A stretch of DNA of 17,618 nt from Gammaproteobacteria bacterium (GTDB taxonomy: Bacteria > Pseudomonadota > Gammaproteobacteria > Pseudomonadales > Pseudohongiellaceae), in contig DMJN01000258.1 of the NCBI GenBank assembly GCA_003451715.1, positions 1 through 17,618 of the forward strand, in the 5' to 3' direction. The notes under the pieces are model-generated. The model made no database searches and was not told where the DNA came from. It was given only the letters and a program-made list of their open reading frames with translations. Shown here in pieces: positions 7,662-15,805 of the stretch (the stretch's first letter is position 1; each line of letters begins with the position of its first letter). A program made the translations under genes and the position numbers.

Positions 7662-7681
7662 CAATTTGGAGAATTGCATTT

Positions 7682-8635
7682 ATGAACATCGTTACATCGG
7701 CGAAGCAAATTGCCCAAACTTGCACGGTAATGCTTCTTTCTCTAATTCTCACTACATGTTCCGGGGAAGATAGTTCTCTGCAGAATGGTGAAGCCGGCCT
7801 TTCTGGAGTGGTAAGCCTGGATGGATCAAGTACTGTATTCCCCATAAGTGAAGCAGTCGCTGAAGAATTTCTCGCTGTAGAGCCTCGCGTGAGAGTTACT
7901 GTCGGAGTCTCGGGAACAGGTGGTGGCTTTCAAAAATTTCTCGCAGGAGAAACTGATATAAACGATGCCTCCCGAACCATTCGCGAATCCGAAATCGTCG
8001 AGGCAAAAGCCCAGGGAATCGAATACCTCCAAATACCCGTTGCATTTGATGGTCTATCTGTTGTGGCGAATCCAAACAATGATTGGGTTGACTACCTGAC
8101 GGTGGAAGAATTGAGAAAAATATGGCAACCAGGCAGCACGGTTGACTCCTGGGATGATGTCAGACCGGAATGGCCCAGCGAACCAATCAGGCTCTATGGG
8201 CCAGGCACGGATTCTGGAACTTTTGACTATTTTACCGAGGTGATTAACGGTGACTCTGGTGCATCGAGGCCAGATTATACCGCCAGCGAAGACGACAATG
8301 TTCTGGTGCGCGGAATCAGCGGTGGCACTAATTCTCTTGGATTCTTCGGTTACGCGTACTACGCAGCTAATCGGGATAGCTTGAAACTTCTGCCCATTGA
8401 TGGTGGGCAGGGTCAGGTTGTACCTACTCCCGATACCATTAATAACGGTAGCTACAGTCCCTTATCCCGTCCCATTTTCATTTATCTTCGCAAAGCCAGC
8501 GCAGCCCGGCCTGAAGTGCGGAGTTTTGTCAATTTTTACCTGGAAAATGCTGGCATGCTGGCTAATGAAGCTGGCTATATCGAGCTTCCCCAGAGCCAAT
8601 ATGCCGAGTCGATATCCAGACTGGCTGCTTTCTAA
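7682..8635 (+). CDS. pstS: PstS, phosphate-binding lipoprotein of the high-affinity Pst transporter
   Basis: This is the solute-binding protein that delivers inorganic phosphate to PstCA. The 317-residue form starting at ATG 7682 has GGAGA 9 nt upstream. A TTG start at 7655 would add nine residues and lacks such a site. The leader ends in LTTC (Cys26), a plausible though not perfect lipobox, so it is probably a lipoprotein. Phosphate-site motifs of the PstS family are visible: DGSSTVF (47-53), SGTGGGF (77-83), DASRTI (95-100) and [12 protein letters not shown] (173-184). It is the first gene of pstSCAB-phoU, behind a predicted Pho box. An 87-nt gap with a hairpin separates it from pstC, which fits the usual higher yield of the binding protein relative to the membrane subunits. 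Confidence 0.95.
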   Translation: MNIVTSAKQIAQTCTVMLLSLILTTCSGEDSSLQNGEAGLSGVVSLDGSSTVFPISEAVAEEFLAVEPRVRVTVGVSGTGGGFQKFLAGETDINDASRTIRESEIVEAKAQGIEYLQIPVAFDGLSVVANPNNDWVDYLTVEELRKIWQPGSTVDSWDDVRPEWPSEPIRLYGPGTDSGTFDYFTEVINGDSGASRPDYTASEDDNVLVRGISGGTNSLGFFGYAYYAANRDSLKLLPIDGGQGQVVPTPDTINNGSYSPLSRPIFIYLRKASAARPEVRSFVNFYLENAGMLANEAGYIELPQSQYAESISRLAAF

Positions 8636-8638
8636 AAG

Positions 8639-8664
8639 GTGATTTCAGTTGTTAAACAAATCAC
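8639..8664 (+). promoter_or_regulatory. Intercistronic hairpin between pstS and pstC
   Basis: GTGATTT (8639-8645) and AAATCAC (8658-8664) form a perfect 7-bp stem with a 12-nt loop, starting 3 nt after the pstS stop. No T-run follows, so full termination is unlikely. Such hairpins behind binding-protein genes of ABC operons often protect the upstream mRNA from 3' decay and lower downstream expression. That role is inferred here from position. Confidence 0.45.
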
Positions 8665-8722
8665 GGCGGTATTTACAGATTGACTTTGAGATCGAGACAC
8701 TGAATCGACGCAAGATTACAGC

Positions 8723-9673
8723 ATGCAAAAAAACGGCAATTTAGCAGAGGCTGCAACAGATGCCCCGAGGGTGGAAAGCCCCATCCGACGTAATAAGATC
8801 CGCTGGGGCGAAACAGCAATCAAGCTCTGGCTGGCGATTTGTGCATTCATCTCTATAGTGACCACCGCAGCGATTGTAGTCCTGTTAATTTCCGAATCGC
8901 TAAACTTTTTCGAACAGGTTTCACCTGTCGATTTTTTCTTCGGCACCAACTGGGAACCGTTGTTTCAACCCTGTTCCTTCGGTGTGCTGGAACTGGTGTG
9001 GGGAACATTAATAGTCACCGTGGGAGCGGCTGTCATGGCTATACCTACGGGTCTTGCCAGCGCCATTTATCTCAGCGAATACGCATCTGACAGGGTACGG
9101 TCAATCATAAAGCCGGTACTGGAATTGCTGGCGGGAATTCCTACCGTAGTCTATGGCTATTTTGCCCTGACATTTGTTACACCGGTGTTGCAGGGCGTAT
9201 TTCCCGACGTGCGGGTATTCAATGCCTTAAGTGCTGTGATCGTAGTGGGGATCATGATTTTACCTATGATTGCCTCCCTCAGTGACAATGCACTGCGTGC
9301 GGTACCCATAAGCCTGCGACAGGGAGCCTATGCGCTGGGGGCTACATCCTATGAGGTTACTACGAGAGTCGTCGTACCAGCCGGCTTGTCAGGCGTGATG
9401 GCATCATTCCTCCTGGCAATTTCCAGAGCCATAGGGGAAACCATGGCGGTAACACTGGCAGCTGGCGCAACACCCAATATTTCTCTCAGCATGTTTGAAA
9501 GTATTCAGACCATGACTGCTTATATCGTGCAAGTCAGTCTCGGGGATACCCCGAATGGCAGTGTTGTGTATCAGACATTGTTTGCCGTTGCTACTTTGCT
9601 ATTTGCGATTACCCTGGTGATAAATATTGTTTCCCAGATTATTCTGAATCGTTTCAGAGAGGTTTATGAATAG
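8723..9673 (+). CDS. pstC: PstC, phosphate ABC transporter permease
   Basis: This 316-residue inner-membrane permease is close to the classical E. coli length. A cytoplasmic N-terminal tail of ~33 residues leads into TM1 (~34-57). The MetI-like core includes [14 protein letters not shown] (87-100), [10 protein letters not shown] (136-145), the ABC-coupling EAA loop ALGATSYE (204-211) and RAIGET (235-240), all typical of PstC. With PstA it forms the channel driven by PstB. A stop codon lies in frame about 36 nt upstream of the ATG, which excludes a longer N-terminus. The ribosome site is weak, so translation may be modest. The last base of its TAG is the first base of pstA. Confidence 0.94.
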   Translation: MQKNGNLAEAATDAPRVESPIRRNKIRWGETAIKLWLAICAFISIVTTAAIVVLLISESLNFFEQVSPVDFFFGTNWEPLFQPCSFGVLELVWGTLIVTVGAAVMAIPTGLASAIYLSEYASDRVRSIIKPVLELLAGIPTVVYGYFALTFVTPVLQGVFPDVRVFNALSAVIVVGIMILPMIASLSDNALRAVPISLRQGAYALGATSYEVTTRVVVPAGLSGVMASFLLAISRAIGETMAVTLAAGATPNISLSMFESIQTMTAYIVQVSLGDTPNGSVVYQTLFAVATLLFAITLVINIVSQIILNRFREVYE

Positions 9674-10551
9674 TGCCTTTCTCTACCGAAAAGGAAAGCC
9701 TGAATCTGATTCGGCGGCATAAAAAAGCAAAATTGTTTGCAAGATTTTGTGCACTGGTTACCTGGTCAGGTGTGTTATTGCTTGCGGTACTGCTTTACCA
9801 GGTATCCGTCGATGGCTTTCGCTGGCTGGACTGGCAATTTATCGAGAGCTTTCCTTCCCGTTTCCCGGACCGGGCCGGTGTCAAATCCGCACTCGTTGGA
9901 ACAATCTGGCTGATTATCATGGTAGCCCTGATATCAATTCCTGTTGGTGTATCAACGGCATTGTATCTGGAAGAATTTGTCGGCAAGGGAAAGATCGCAA
10001 AGATAATTGAGGTCAATATCGCTAATTTGGCCGGAGTCCCTTCAATTGTTTACGGAATCCTGGGCCTGGCGGTCTTTGTCCGTTTCATGGATCTGGAAAG
10101 AAGCCTCATCTCCGGTGCTCTGACCATGAGTCTCTTGATTTTGCCGGTGATAATTATCGCCAGTCGAGAGGCGATAAAGACAGTGCCGATGAGTATTCGA
10201 GACGCTGCTCTGTCTCTCGGCGCCACTCGCTGGCAAACCACCTGGTCTCACGTATTACCTGCTTCATTTCCGGGGATCATGACAGGTGTAATTCTTGCCT
10301 TATCCAGGGCAATCGGTGAAACGGCTCCGCTAATTATGATTGGGGCGCTCACCTTTGTCGCCTTCTTGCCCGAGGGACCAATGGACTCCTTTACTGCTCT
10401 ACCAATACAAATTTACAACTGGGTGTCGCGCCCGCAGGAAGAATTTCACGAACTTGCCGCCGCAGGAATTATCATTTTGTTACTTGTTTTGTTGATCATG
10501 AATTCGGCTGCCATATTCATTCGCAGCAAAACAGAACGGAGGTTGAAGTAA
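9673..10551 (+). CDS. pstA: PstA, phosphate ABC transporter permease
   Basis: This is the second membrane subunit of the Pst importer, 292 residues. Visible motifs are [10 protein letters not shown] (119-128), the EAA loop SLGATRWQ (181-188) and RAIGETAPL (212-220). About six hydrophobic spans are apparent, starting at ~22-44. Translation starts at GTG 9673, overlapping the pstC stop by one base (TAGTG), with GAGAGG upstream. An ATG at 9666 is in another frame and closes after 17 codons. The stop TAA shares its last base with the pstB ATG, so translation of pstC, pstA and pstB is probably coupled. Confidence 0.94.
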   Translation: MPFSTEKESLNLIRRHKKAKLFARFCALVTWSGVLLLAVLLYQVSVDGFRWLDWQFIESFPSRFPDRAGVKSALVGTIWLIIMVALISIPVGVSTALYLEEFVGKGKIAKIIEVNIANLAGVPSIVYGILGLAVFVRFMDLERSLISGALTMSLLILPVIIIASREAIKTVPMSIRDAALSLGATRWQTTWSHVLPASFPGIMTGVILALSRAIGETAPLIMIGALTFVAFLPEGPMDSFTALPIQIYNWVSRPQEEFHELAAAGIIILLLVLLIMNSAAIFIRSKTERRLK

Positions 10552-11351
10552 TGAACGTGGCACAAGAGATGTTAGAATCCAAAGCTGTCGTGAAAGCAAA
10601 GAAGAAGTCCATCATCGAGCTGAAGGACGTCAGCATCTATTATGACGAAGAGCGGGCTGTGAACAATGTTTCTTTCAAGATCAGGCGCAACAAAATCACG
10701 GCAATTATTGGTCCTTCCGGCTGTGGGAAAAGCACATTGTTGCGTGCACTAAATCGTATGAATGATTTTGTCGAAGGCGCCAGAGTGGAGGGTGAAGTGC
10801 TTTTCTCACGGGACAATCTCTACGGCAAGGATGTGGATCCTGTAGAAGTCAGACGACGAATCGGAATGGTATTTCAGAAGCCAAATCCATTTCCCAAGTC
10901 GATCTACAACAATATCAGCTGGGGCCCTGAAATAAACGGCTATCAGGGATCCACGGATGAATTGGTAGAACGACCCCTAAAACAGGCGGCCCTGTGGGAA
11001 GAAGTACAGCACCGCTTGCACGAGCCTGCGCTCAATCTGTCTGGCGGGCAACAACAACGCCTCTGTATCGCAAGGGCACTGGCGATGGAACCTGAAGTGC
11101 TTTTAATGGATGAGCCCTGTTCGGCACTGGATCCAATATCCACGGCTCACATCGAAGATCTATTGTTTCAATTGAAATCACGTTACACCATTGTGATTGT
11201 GACACACAATATGCAACAAGCATCTAGAATCTCGGATTACACGGCGTTCATGGAAATGGGTGATCTGATTGAATTTAATGTGACCAGACGAATTTTTACG
11301 CGTCCCGCCATAGCCCGTACTGAAGAATACGTGACTGGTCGTTTTGGTTAA
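10551..11351 (+). CDS. pstB: PstB, phosphate-transporter ATPase
   Basis: This is the 266-residue cytoplasmic ATPase that powers PstCA. Walker A is GPSGCGKST (54-62), the Q-loop is Q109 in [10 protein letters not shown], the ABC signature is LSGGQQQR (163-170), Walker B is LLMDEP (184-189), and the H-loop histidine is H219 in IVTHN. The [16 protein letters not shown] segment and the EYVTGRFG C-terminus are characteristic of PstB among ABC ATPases. GGAGG at 10538-10542 serves its ATG, which overlaps the pstA stop in TAATG. Confidence 0.96.
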   Translation: MNVAQEMLESKAVVKAKKKSIIELKDVSIYYDEERAVNNVSFKIRRNKITAIIGPSGCGKSTLLRALNRMNDFVEGARVEGEVLFSRDNLYGKDVDPVEVRRRIGMVFQKPNPFPKSIYNNISWGPEINGYQGSTDELVERPLKQAALWEEVQHRLHEPALNLSGGQQQRLCIARALAMEPEVLLMDEPCSALDPISTAHIEDLLFQLKSRYTIVIVTHNMQQASRISDYTAFMEMGDLIEFNVTRRIFTRPAIARTEEYVTGRFG

Positions 11352-11394
11352 ACACGAAATGTCATTTGCATTACAAGTTTAATGAGAGAACATT

Positions 11395-12051
11395 ATGTCC
11401 CTACATCTACAGCGTGATTTAGACAAGCTCAAAAAGGAAATCCTCAAACTTGGAAACCTGGTGGAATCCGCCATCAATTCCTCAATCCTGGCACTGAATA
11501 ATCGAGAGTCCTCATATGCTGAGGAAGTCTATGAATTCGAAGCTGAGATTAATGAAATGGAAGTAAAGATAGAAGAAGACTGTTTGAAAATTTTAGCGTT
11601 GCACCAACCAGTAGCTGTAGACCTTCGGTTTATCGTAGTCGTCCTGAAGGTGAATAATGATCTGGAGCGCATGGGAGATCTGGCTAAGAACATTGCACAA
11701 AGAGCTCAGGAACTGATGCAGCAGGTTCCTGTTTCCTATCCGGATGAATTCGTCAATGTAATGCCTGCAAAGATACGTACCATGGTCAGCAACTCCCTGG
11801 ACTCACTGGTAAAAATGGACCTGGAACTAGCCCATGGGGTCATCGACATGGATGACACGGTGGATGGAATAAACAGGGATATGTACAGCCAGGTAAAACA
11901 GATGATAAAGAACACGCCGGACGTAACGGATAGAGCGATCGGCTTGTTATCAATTTCTCGGTACATGGAACGTATTGCAGACTTGAGCACTAACATTGCC
12001 GAAGATGTAATCTTCATGGTGGGCGGCAAGGTAATTAGGCATTCGGATTGA
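11395..12051 (+). CDS. phoU: PhoU, regulator linking Pst transport to PhoR signalling
   Basis: This 218-residue all-helical protein is somewhat shorter than the E. coli one. It shows the two-fold PhoU repeat, with the metal-cluster motifs EINEMEVKIEED and NDLERMGDLAKNIAQR in the first half and RYMERIADLSTNIAED in the second. PhoU is known to keep PhoR in its phosphatase state when phosphate is plentiful and to restrain Pst activity. GAGAG lies just before the ATG. It is the last gene of the pst operon, 43 nt after pstB, and converges on phoR across 94 nt with no strong terminator. Confidence 0.95.
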   Translation: MSLHLQRDLDKLKKEILKLGNLVESAINSSILALNNRESSYAEEVYEFEAEINEMEVKIEEDCLKILALHQPVAVDLRFIVVVLKVNNDLERMGDLAKNIAQRAQELMQQVPVSYPDEFVNVMPAKIRTMVSNSLDSLVKMDLELAHGVIDMDDTVDGINRDMYSQVKQMIKNTPDVTDRAIGLLSISRYMERIADLSTNIAEDVIFMVGGKVIRHSD

Positions 12052-12145
12052 GCAGTGGGAGTAGGGACAATAACGCGGACAGATTTATTTTTAATAAAAC
12101 AGCTAATCCAATAATGAATGCTGCATCGAAGGCAGGTTTCTGTTC

Positions 12146-13933
12146 TTAACTCGAATCGGTCAGCGGTAGTGTCACGGTAAAGCTGGAGCCAACGCCTGGC
12201 TGGCTGGATAAGGAGACCGAACCGCCATGTTGTTCGGCAATATTTTTGACTATGGACAGGCCCAGGCCAGTGCCTCCCAGCTCCCGGGAACGGGCTCTGT
12301 CGACGCGATAGAAACGCTCGAAGATACGTTGCTGATGGAGAGGGCTGATGCCTATGCCGGAGTCTTTTACCACCAGAATGGCATTGTCGTTCGTGGTAGT
12401 CAGGCTCAGGGATACCGAGCCTCCGGCGTCCGAGTATTTGATAGCATTGTCTGTCAAATTATCAACCAGTTGACTGATGGCCTGAAAGTCGCCGTGAATA
12501 GTGACTTGCTTGTCCGGTGATGAAATCTCCAGTTGTAGTTCTTTCTCCTCACAGATCGGTTTCATCGCCGTTTCCGAACTATTGATAATGGTTCGGAAAT
12601 CGAAGTTCTGGAAATTCTGCTCTGCCTGATCAGACTCGAGACGGGAGATCGTCATCAGGTCGGTGACCAATGCTGACAACCTCAAGCTCTGGACGTGGGC
12701 TTTGTCGATAAATTCCCGCTGCATTACGCCATCCATATCTGGATCTTCGAGTATGGTTTCCGTGAGGCCACGAATTGCCGTTATGGGAGTCTTCAGTTCA
12801 TGGGAGGCATTGGCCACAAAATCACGACGAATGCGCTCTAAATGGTCAAGTTCTGAGATGTCATGAAGAACTATCAAGGCCCCGAGGGGTTCACGGTCAT
12901 CGTTTTGCAAGGCGACGGCGTAGATATCGACAATGGTGTCACCGTCGGTGGAAGATCGCCGCATCTGAGTCTTTACCACTTCGTTGGATTCTATGGCCTG
13001 CTCCAGTGCGCTAATTATTTCAGCGTCTCGAACATGCTGCCAAATCGGCTGATCGATACACTCGCTGATAGAAATGTCCAACAGCCCAGCCGCTACCGCG
13101 TTGATATGAACGATGTTCTGCTTCTCATCGACGTCAATTACGCCTTCCACCATGCCTGCGAATAACATGGTCAGGCGCGTGTGATCCGTCGTAATTTCGG
13201 CCATGCGCTGGGATGAACTTCTGGCCATACGATTGAAGGCCTGGGCGAGATCACCTATTTCGTCTCTTTGCTGCAGATTGATGCGGCGGTCGTAATCTCC
13301 CTGGGAGATCGCCTCTGCGGCTTCGGTTAATTTCACCACGGGATCGGCAAAGCGCTTGGCGAAGTAGAAACCGATAAGCAGCGCAAAGACGGCAACCAAC
13401 ATGGCACTTAACAGGATTGTGGAGCGCAATTCAGCGAGCCGATTATCGATGGTGCTAAGCGGTAAAGAGACACGCACGAAGCCTATCTCCTGGCCATTAT
13501 TCTCCACTGTCCTGGCCAGGTACATCATTTGCTGTTGCAGCGTCTGGCTGAAGCGTGAAGTTAAACCGATACCGCTGACCAGAGCTTCCAGCACTTCCGG
13601 GCGCTGACTATGGTCGTCCATGGACTGCGGTAACTCCTGTGAATCGGCAATGACGCGGCCATCGCTGGTAATAACCGTCAGCCGACTCTCGGTGCTGCTG
13701 CCCAGGGCTACTATGGTAGCTTGTAGTGGGCTGTCAATTTCTATGGGCTGCAGCAGGGTCGGCCGGGCAAGCTCGGCTAACAGTTCTGCGCGGGCCGCTA
13801 GTGAACGCTCAATTTCTTCCAGACTATTCTGAGTAAGTTGGCGGCTAAGGAGTATGCCGACTGTTGTGGTTGAGACGAGGATGATTACTACGTAGCCAGT
13901 GTAGAGTCGCCAGAGTAGATGAGAACGAAACAT
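12146..13933 (-). CDS. phoR: PhoR, phosphate-sensing histidine kinase with large extracytoplasmic domain
   Basis: The kinase has 595 residues, in order: TM1 (~9-30), a periplasmic region of ~140 residues (~31-170), TM2 (~171-193), HAMP (~194-246), PAS (~252-360), HisKA with phospho-acceptor H378 in ASHELKTP, then HATPase_c with the N box (DNLTDNAIKYS), DSGIGI, FERFYR and GTGLGLSIVK. E. coli PhoR (431 residues) lacks a real periplasmic domain, so this protein is of the longer type also known in Firmicutes; an extracytoplasmic input is possible. Its partner PhoB is encoded 9 nt upstream in the same direction. The residues needed for kinase function are present. Assignment to PhoR rather than another kinase rests on context and on the PAS-HisKA architecture. 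Confidence 0.93.
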   Translation of the reverse strand: MFRSHLLWRLYTGYVVIILVSTTTVGILLSRQLTQNSLEEIERSLAARAELLAELARPTLLQPIEIDSPLQATIVALGSSTESRLTVITSDGRVIADSQELPQSMDDHSQRPEVLEALVSGIGLTSRFSQTLQQQMMYLARTVENNGQEIGFVRVSLPLSTIDNRLAELRSTILLSAMLVAVFALLIGFYFAKRFADPVVKLTEAAEAISQGDYDRRINLQQRDEIGDLAQAFNRMARSSSQRMAEITTDHTRLTMLFAGMVEGVIDVDEKQNIVHINAVAAGLLDISISECIDQPIWQHVRDAEIISALEQAIESNEVVKTQMRRSSTDGDTIVDIYAVALQNDDREPLGALIVLHDISELDHLERIRRDFVANASHELKTPITAIRGLTETILEDPDMDGVMQREFIDKAHVQSLRLSALVTDLMTISRLESDQAEQNFQNFDFRTIINSSETAMKPICEEKELQLEISSPDKQVTIHGDFQAISQLVDNLTDNAIKYSDAGGSVSLSLTTTNDNAILVVKDSGIGISPLHQQRIFERFYRVDRARSRELGGTGLGLSIVKNIAEQHGGSVSLSSQPGVGSSFTVTLPLTDSS

Positions 13934-13942
13934 GGGTGGGCT

Positions 13943-14650
13943 CTAATCCATTTCTCGAAAACGATAACCGATCCCACGAATAGTTTCGATAAAGTATTGA
14001 TCGGGATCGATCTTTTTGCGAATGGCGCGGACATGCACGTCGATGTTGCGATCTACTACGTCAGCATCATTGCCGAAGGCCTGGTTTAGTAACAGTTCTC
14101 TGGAGAACACCCTGCCAGGATGGCTGGCGAGATAGTGCAGCAGGCGAAATTCCGTGGCGGTGAGTTTGACTTCCGTTTTATCCAGCATGACCTTGTGCTT
14201 GTTGGCATCGATTTGCAATCGGTCAATTACAATAGCTGTGGTCTGTGGCTGCTGACTGTTCAATCCGCTGCGGCGAATCACCGCTTTCACCCGGGCAATC
14301 AGTTCCTTGGGGCTAAATGGCTTGGCGATATAGTCATCTGCACCAACACCCAGGCCCAGCACTACATCGCTTTCCTCGCCTTTGGCAGTGACCATGATGA
14401 TGGGGACATTTTGAGTGCTCGCGTGTTGTTTGAGTTGCTGACAGATCTGTAGACCGTCCATACCGAGCAGCATTAAATCCAGCAATACCAGGTCGGGTAG
14501 CTGTTGTTGGATCAGTTCCAATCCGCGGCTACCATCCATTGCGCTCTTTACCTTGAAGCCTTCTCTTTTAAGGTTGTAGCTGAGGACTTCCAGAATATCC
14601 GGCTCATCCTCAACCACCACTATTTTCTTTTTCGACACGATGCGCTTCAC
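13943..14650 (-). CDS. phoB: PhoB, phosphate-regulon response regulator
   Basis: This 235-residue OmpR/PhoB-class regulator has a receiver domain with an acidic pair in VVEDEP (E14, D15), phospho-acceptor D58 in LVLLDLML and the conserved lysine in IAKPFSPKE. A winged-helix DNA-binding domain follows and ends in IRGIGYRFREMD. The start given is GTG 14650. A second GTG at 14638 would give 231 residues beginning MSKKKIVVVEDE, closer to E. coli PhoB, and would leave more leader after the predicted transcript start near 14662. Neither has a strong ribosome site. A Pho box upstream suggests autoregulation of phoB-phoR, as in E. coli. Confidence 0.94.
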   Translation of the reverse strand: MKRIVSKKKIVVVEDEPDILEVLSYNLKREGFKVKSAMDGSRGLELIQQQLPDLVLLDLMLLGMDGLQICQQLKQHASTQNVPIIMVTAKGEESDVVLGLGVGADDYIAKPFSPKELIARVKAVIRRSGLNSQQPQTTAIVIDRLQIDANKHKVMLDKTEVKLTATEFRLLHYLASHPGRVFSRELLLNQAFGNDADVVDRNIDVHVRAIRKKIDPDQYFIETIRGIGYRFREMD

Positions 14651-14668
14651 TACGACTGAAGAACGCCA

Positions 14669-14702
14669 AGATTAGCATGACCACGTTAAGAAGGGGTTAA
14701 GA
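14669..14702 (-). promoter_or_regulatory. Predicted Pho box and -10 element of phoB-phoR
   Basis: On the minus strand TCTTAAC (14696-14702), CCCT, TCTTAAC (14685-14691) are two identical 7-mers at an 11-bp period. Exactly 10 bp later TAATCT (14669-14674) is a fair -10 hexamer (3/6 match, with T1, A2 and T6 conserved). The start of transcription would fall near 14662. This is the cleanest of the three related sites and supports PhoB autoregulation. Confidence 0.7.
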
Positions 14703-14740
14703 ATCAAGGAATTCAGGAGCTGGATTAAGACTATTAAATT

Positions 14741-14762
14741 TTTTCTCTGATCCCATTTTTGC
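14741..14762 (-). repeat. Half hairpin repeat, copy C
   Basis: Read on the minus strand, 14745-14762 is GCAAAAATGGGATCAGAG. Sixteen of these bases (AAAAATGGGATCAGAG) are identical to copy B at 4432-4447. The second arm of the hairpin is missing, replaced by an A/T run. It sits between the phoB Pho box and the nitroreductase gene, in polarity opposite to copies A and B. Confidence 0.5.
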
Positions 14763-14928
14763 TGGTCCTAAATTAGAAAAATAGATCTACCCCTATTTGC
14801 CAGACCTGCAATAGGTTAGTCTCTGCAAATACTGATCACTCGCCTATCTTTTCGAGCTCAGGCGCAGGTGAATTGCGCGATCGAGTTGGGTTGAAGGTAA
14901 AAATCAATAGAAATTGAGGAATAGTAAG

Positions 14929-15606
14929 ATGGAGTATGACGAAGTTGTTTTAGGGAGACGAAGCATACGGGGTTATCTACCTGAACCTGTACCACGGGCT
15001 CTTGTAGAAGAGGTGATTGAGATCGCGATGCGGGCGCCATCGTCTCTTAATACCCAGCCCTGGAATTTTTATGTGGTTGCGGGGGAAGCCCTCGATAAAA
15101 TTCGTGCTGGAAATACAGAACGTAATCTGGCAGGCGTTCCTGAATCTAGAGAATTCAGAAGCCAGGGTTCCTACGAAGGAGTGCATCGCGAACGGCAGAT
15201 CGGCATTGCCAAACAGCTTTTTAAAGTGATGAATATAGAACGACATGATAAGGAAGGGAGGCAAAGCTGGGTTTTGCGAGGATTTCGGCAGTTTGATGCA
15301 CCTGTGTCAGTGGTAGTGACTTACGATCGTTCTGTTCACGGTGGTGATATTGCACCATTTGATTGCGGCGGTGTAACTAACGCGCTCGTAAATGCCGCCT
15401 GGTCTCGAGGTCTTGGCAGCGTCATCAATAGCCAGGGGATTATGCAATCACCTGTTGTAAGAGAGCATGCGAGGATACCCGATGACCAGGTCATCATGAT
15501 GTGTGTTGCCATGGGATATCCTGATGAGAGCTTCCCCGCAAATACGGTTGTGTCTGAACGAAAATCGGTGGATGACGCAGCAGTTTTTGTCGGGTTTGAA
15601 GATTAG
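14929..15606 (+). CDS. Nitroreductase-family FMN oxidoreductase
   Basis: This 225-residue protein has the N-terminal RRSIRGY (10-16) and APSSLNTQPW typical of FMN-binding nitroreductases. A GLGSV...S...VRE segment and a C-terminal CVAMGYPDE block follow. Such enzymes are cytoplasmic homodimers that reduce nitro groups, quinones or enones with NAD(P)H; the physiological substrate is unknown. I chose ATG 14929 because GAGG (14916-14919) is correctly spaced. The frame is open upstream to a TTG at 14914 that has no such site. It is divergent from phoB, and no Pho box points toward it. Two half-repeats (C and D) flank the gene, which may mark a mobile or exchanged single-gene unit. Confidence 0.9.
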   Translation: MEYDEVVLGRRSIRGYLPEPVPRALVEEVIEIAMRAPSSLNTQPWNFYVVAGEALDKIRAGNTERNLAGVPESREFRSQGSYEGVHRERQIGIAKQLFKVMNIERHDKEGRQSWVLRGFRQFDAPVSVVVTYDRSVHGGDIAPFDCGGVTNALVNAAWSRGLGSVINSQGIMQSPVVREHARIPDDQVIMMCVAMGYPDESFPANTVVSERKSVDDAAVFVGFED

Positions 15607-15613
15607 AGGAGTC

Positions 15614-15636
15614 AATGGGGTCAAGGTGATTTGATC
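15614..15636 (-). repeat. Half hairpin repeat, copy D
   Basis: AATGGGGTCAAGGTG (15614-15628) followed after three bases by TGATC matches the minus-strand reading of copy B (AATGGGATCAAGGTG, three bases, TGATC) with one change in the shared 15-mer. The closing arm is lost after TGATC. It begins 8 nt after the nitroreductase stop. Confidence 0.5.
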
Positions 15637-15805
15637 TTCGCTTCGACAAGATCTGGCAACAGATACTTTCTAGCATATAAGCCTGGCCAGCGAGCTGGTA
15701 TCCCCTTTATTCCTTGCCTGGATTTAGTGGACATTAAGCTATCGAGCTCTTATGCTCAGACTTGTCAGGGGGGTTAGAACAAATTATTTCCAGGAGGCAC
15801 TTCTG

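Larger units (their letters stand above)
7169..7681. other. Divergent regulatory region between porin and pstS
   Basis: These 513 bp hold no convincing gene. From left to right they contain the porin leader and ribosome site, the porin Pho box and -10 (7273-7317), about 200 bp with no structure I can name, the pstS Pho box and -10 (7530-7563), a leader hairpin (7640-7661) and the pstS ribosome binding site (7668-7672). A 25-codon reading frame at 7461-7538 has a good AGGAG but lies upstream of the pstS promoter and runs through its Pho box. The two Pho boxes are about 210 bp apart and face away from each other. Confidence 0.6.

Noticed and set aside
7655..7681. TTG start for pstS adding nine residues
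   Set aside because: No ribosome site before it and it overlaps the leader hairpin; ATG 7682 is well served by GGAGA.
12084..12098. TTTATT/AATAAA hairpin between phoU and phoR as a terminator
   Set aside because: Only A-T pairs, low stability and no following T-run.
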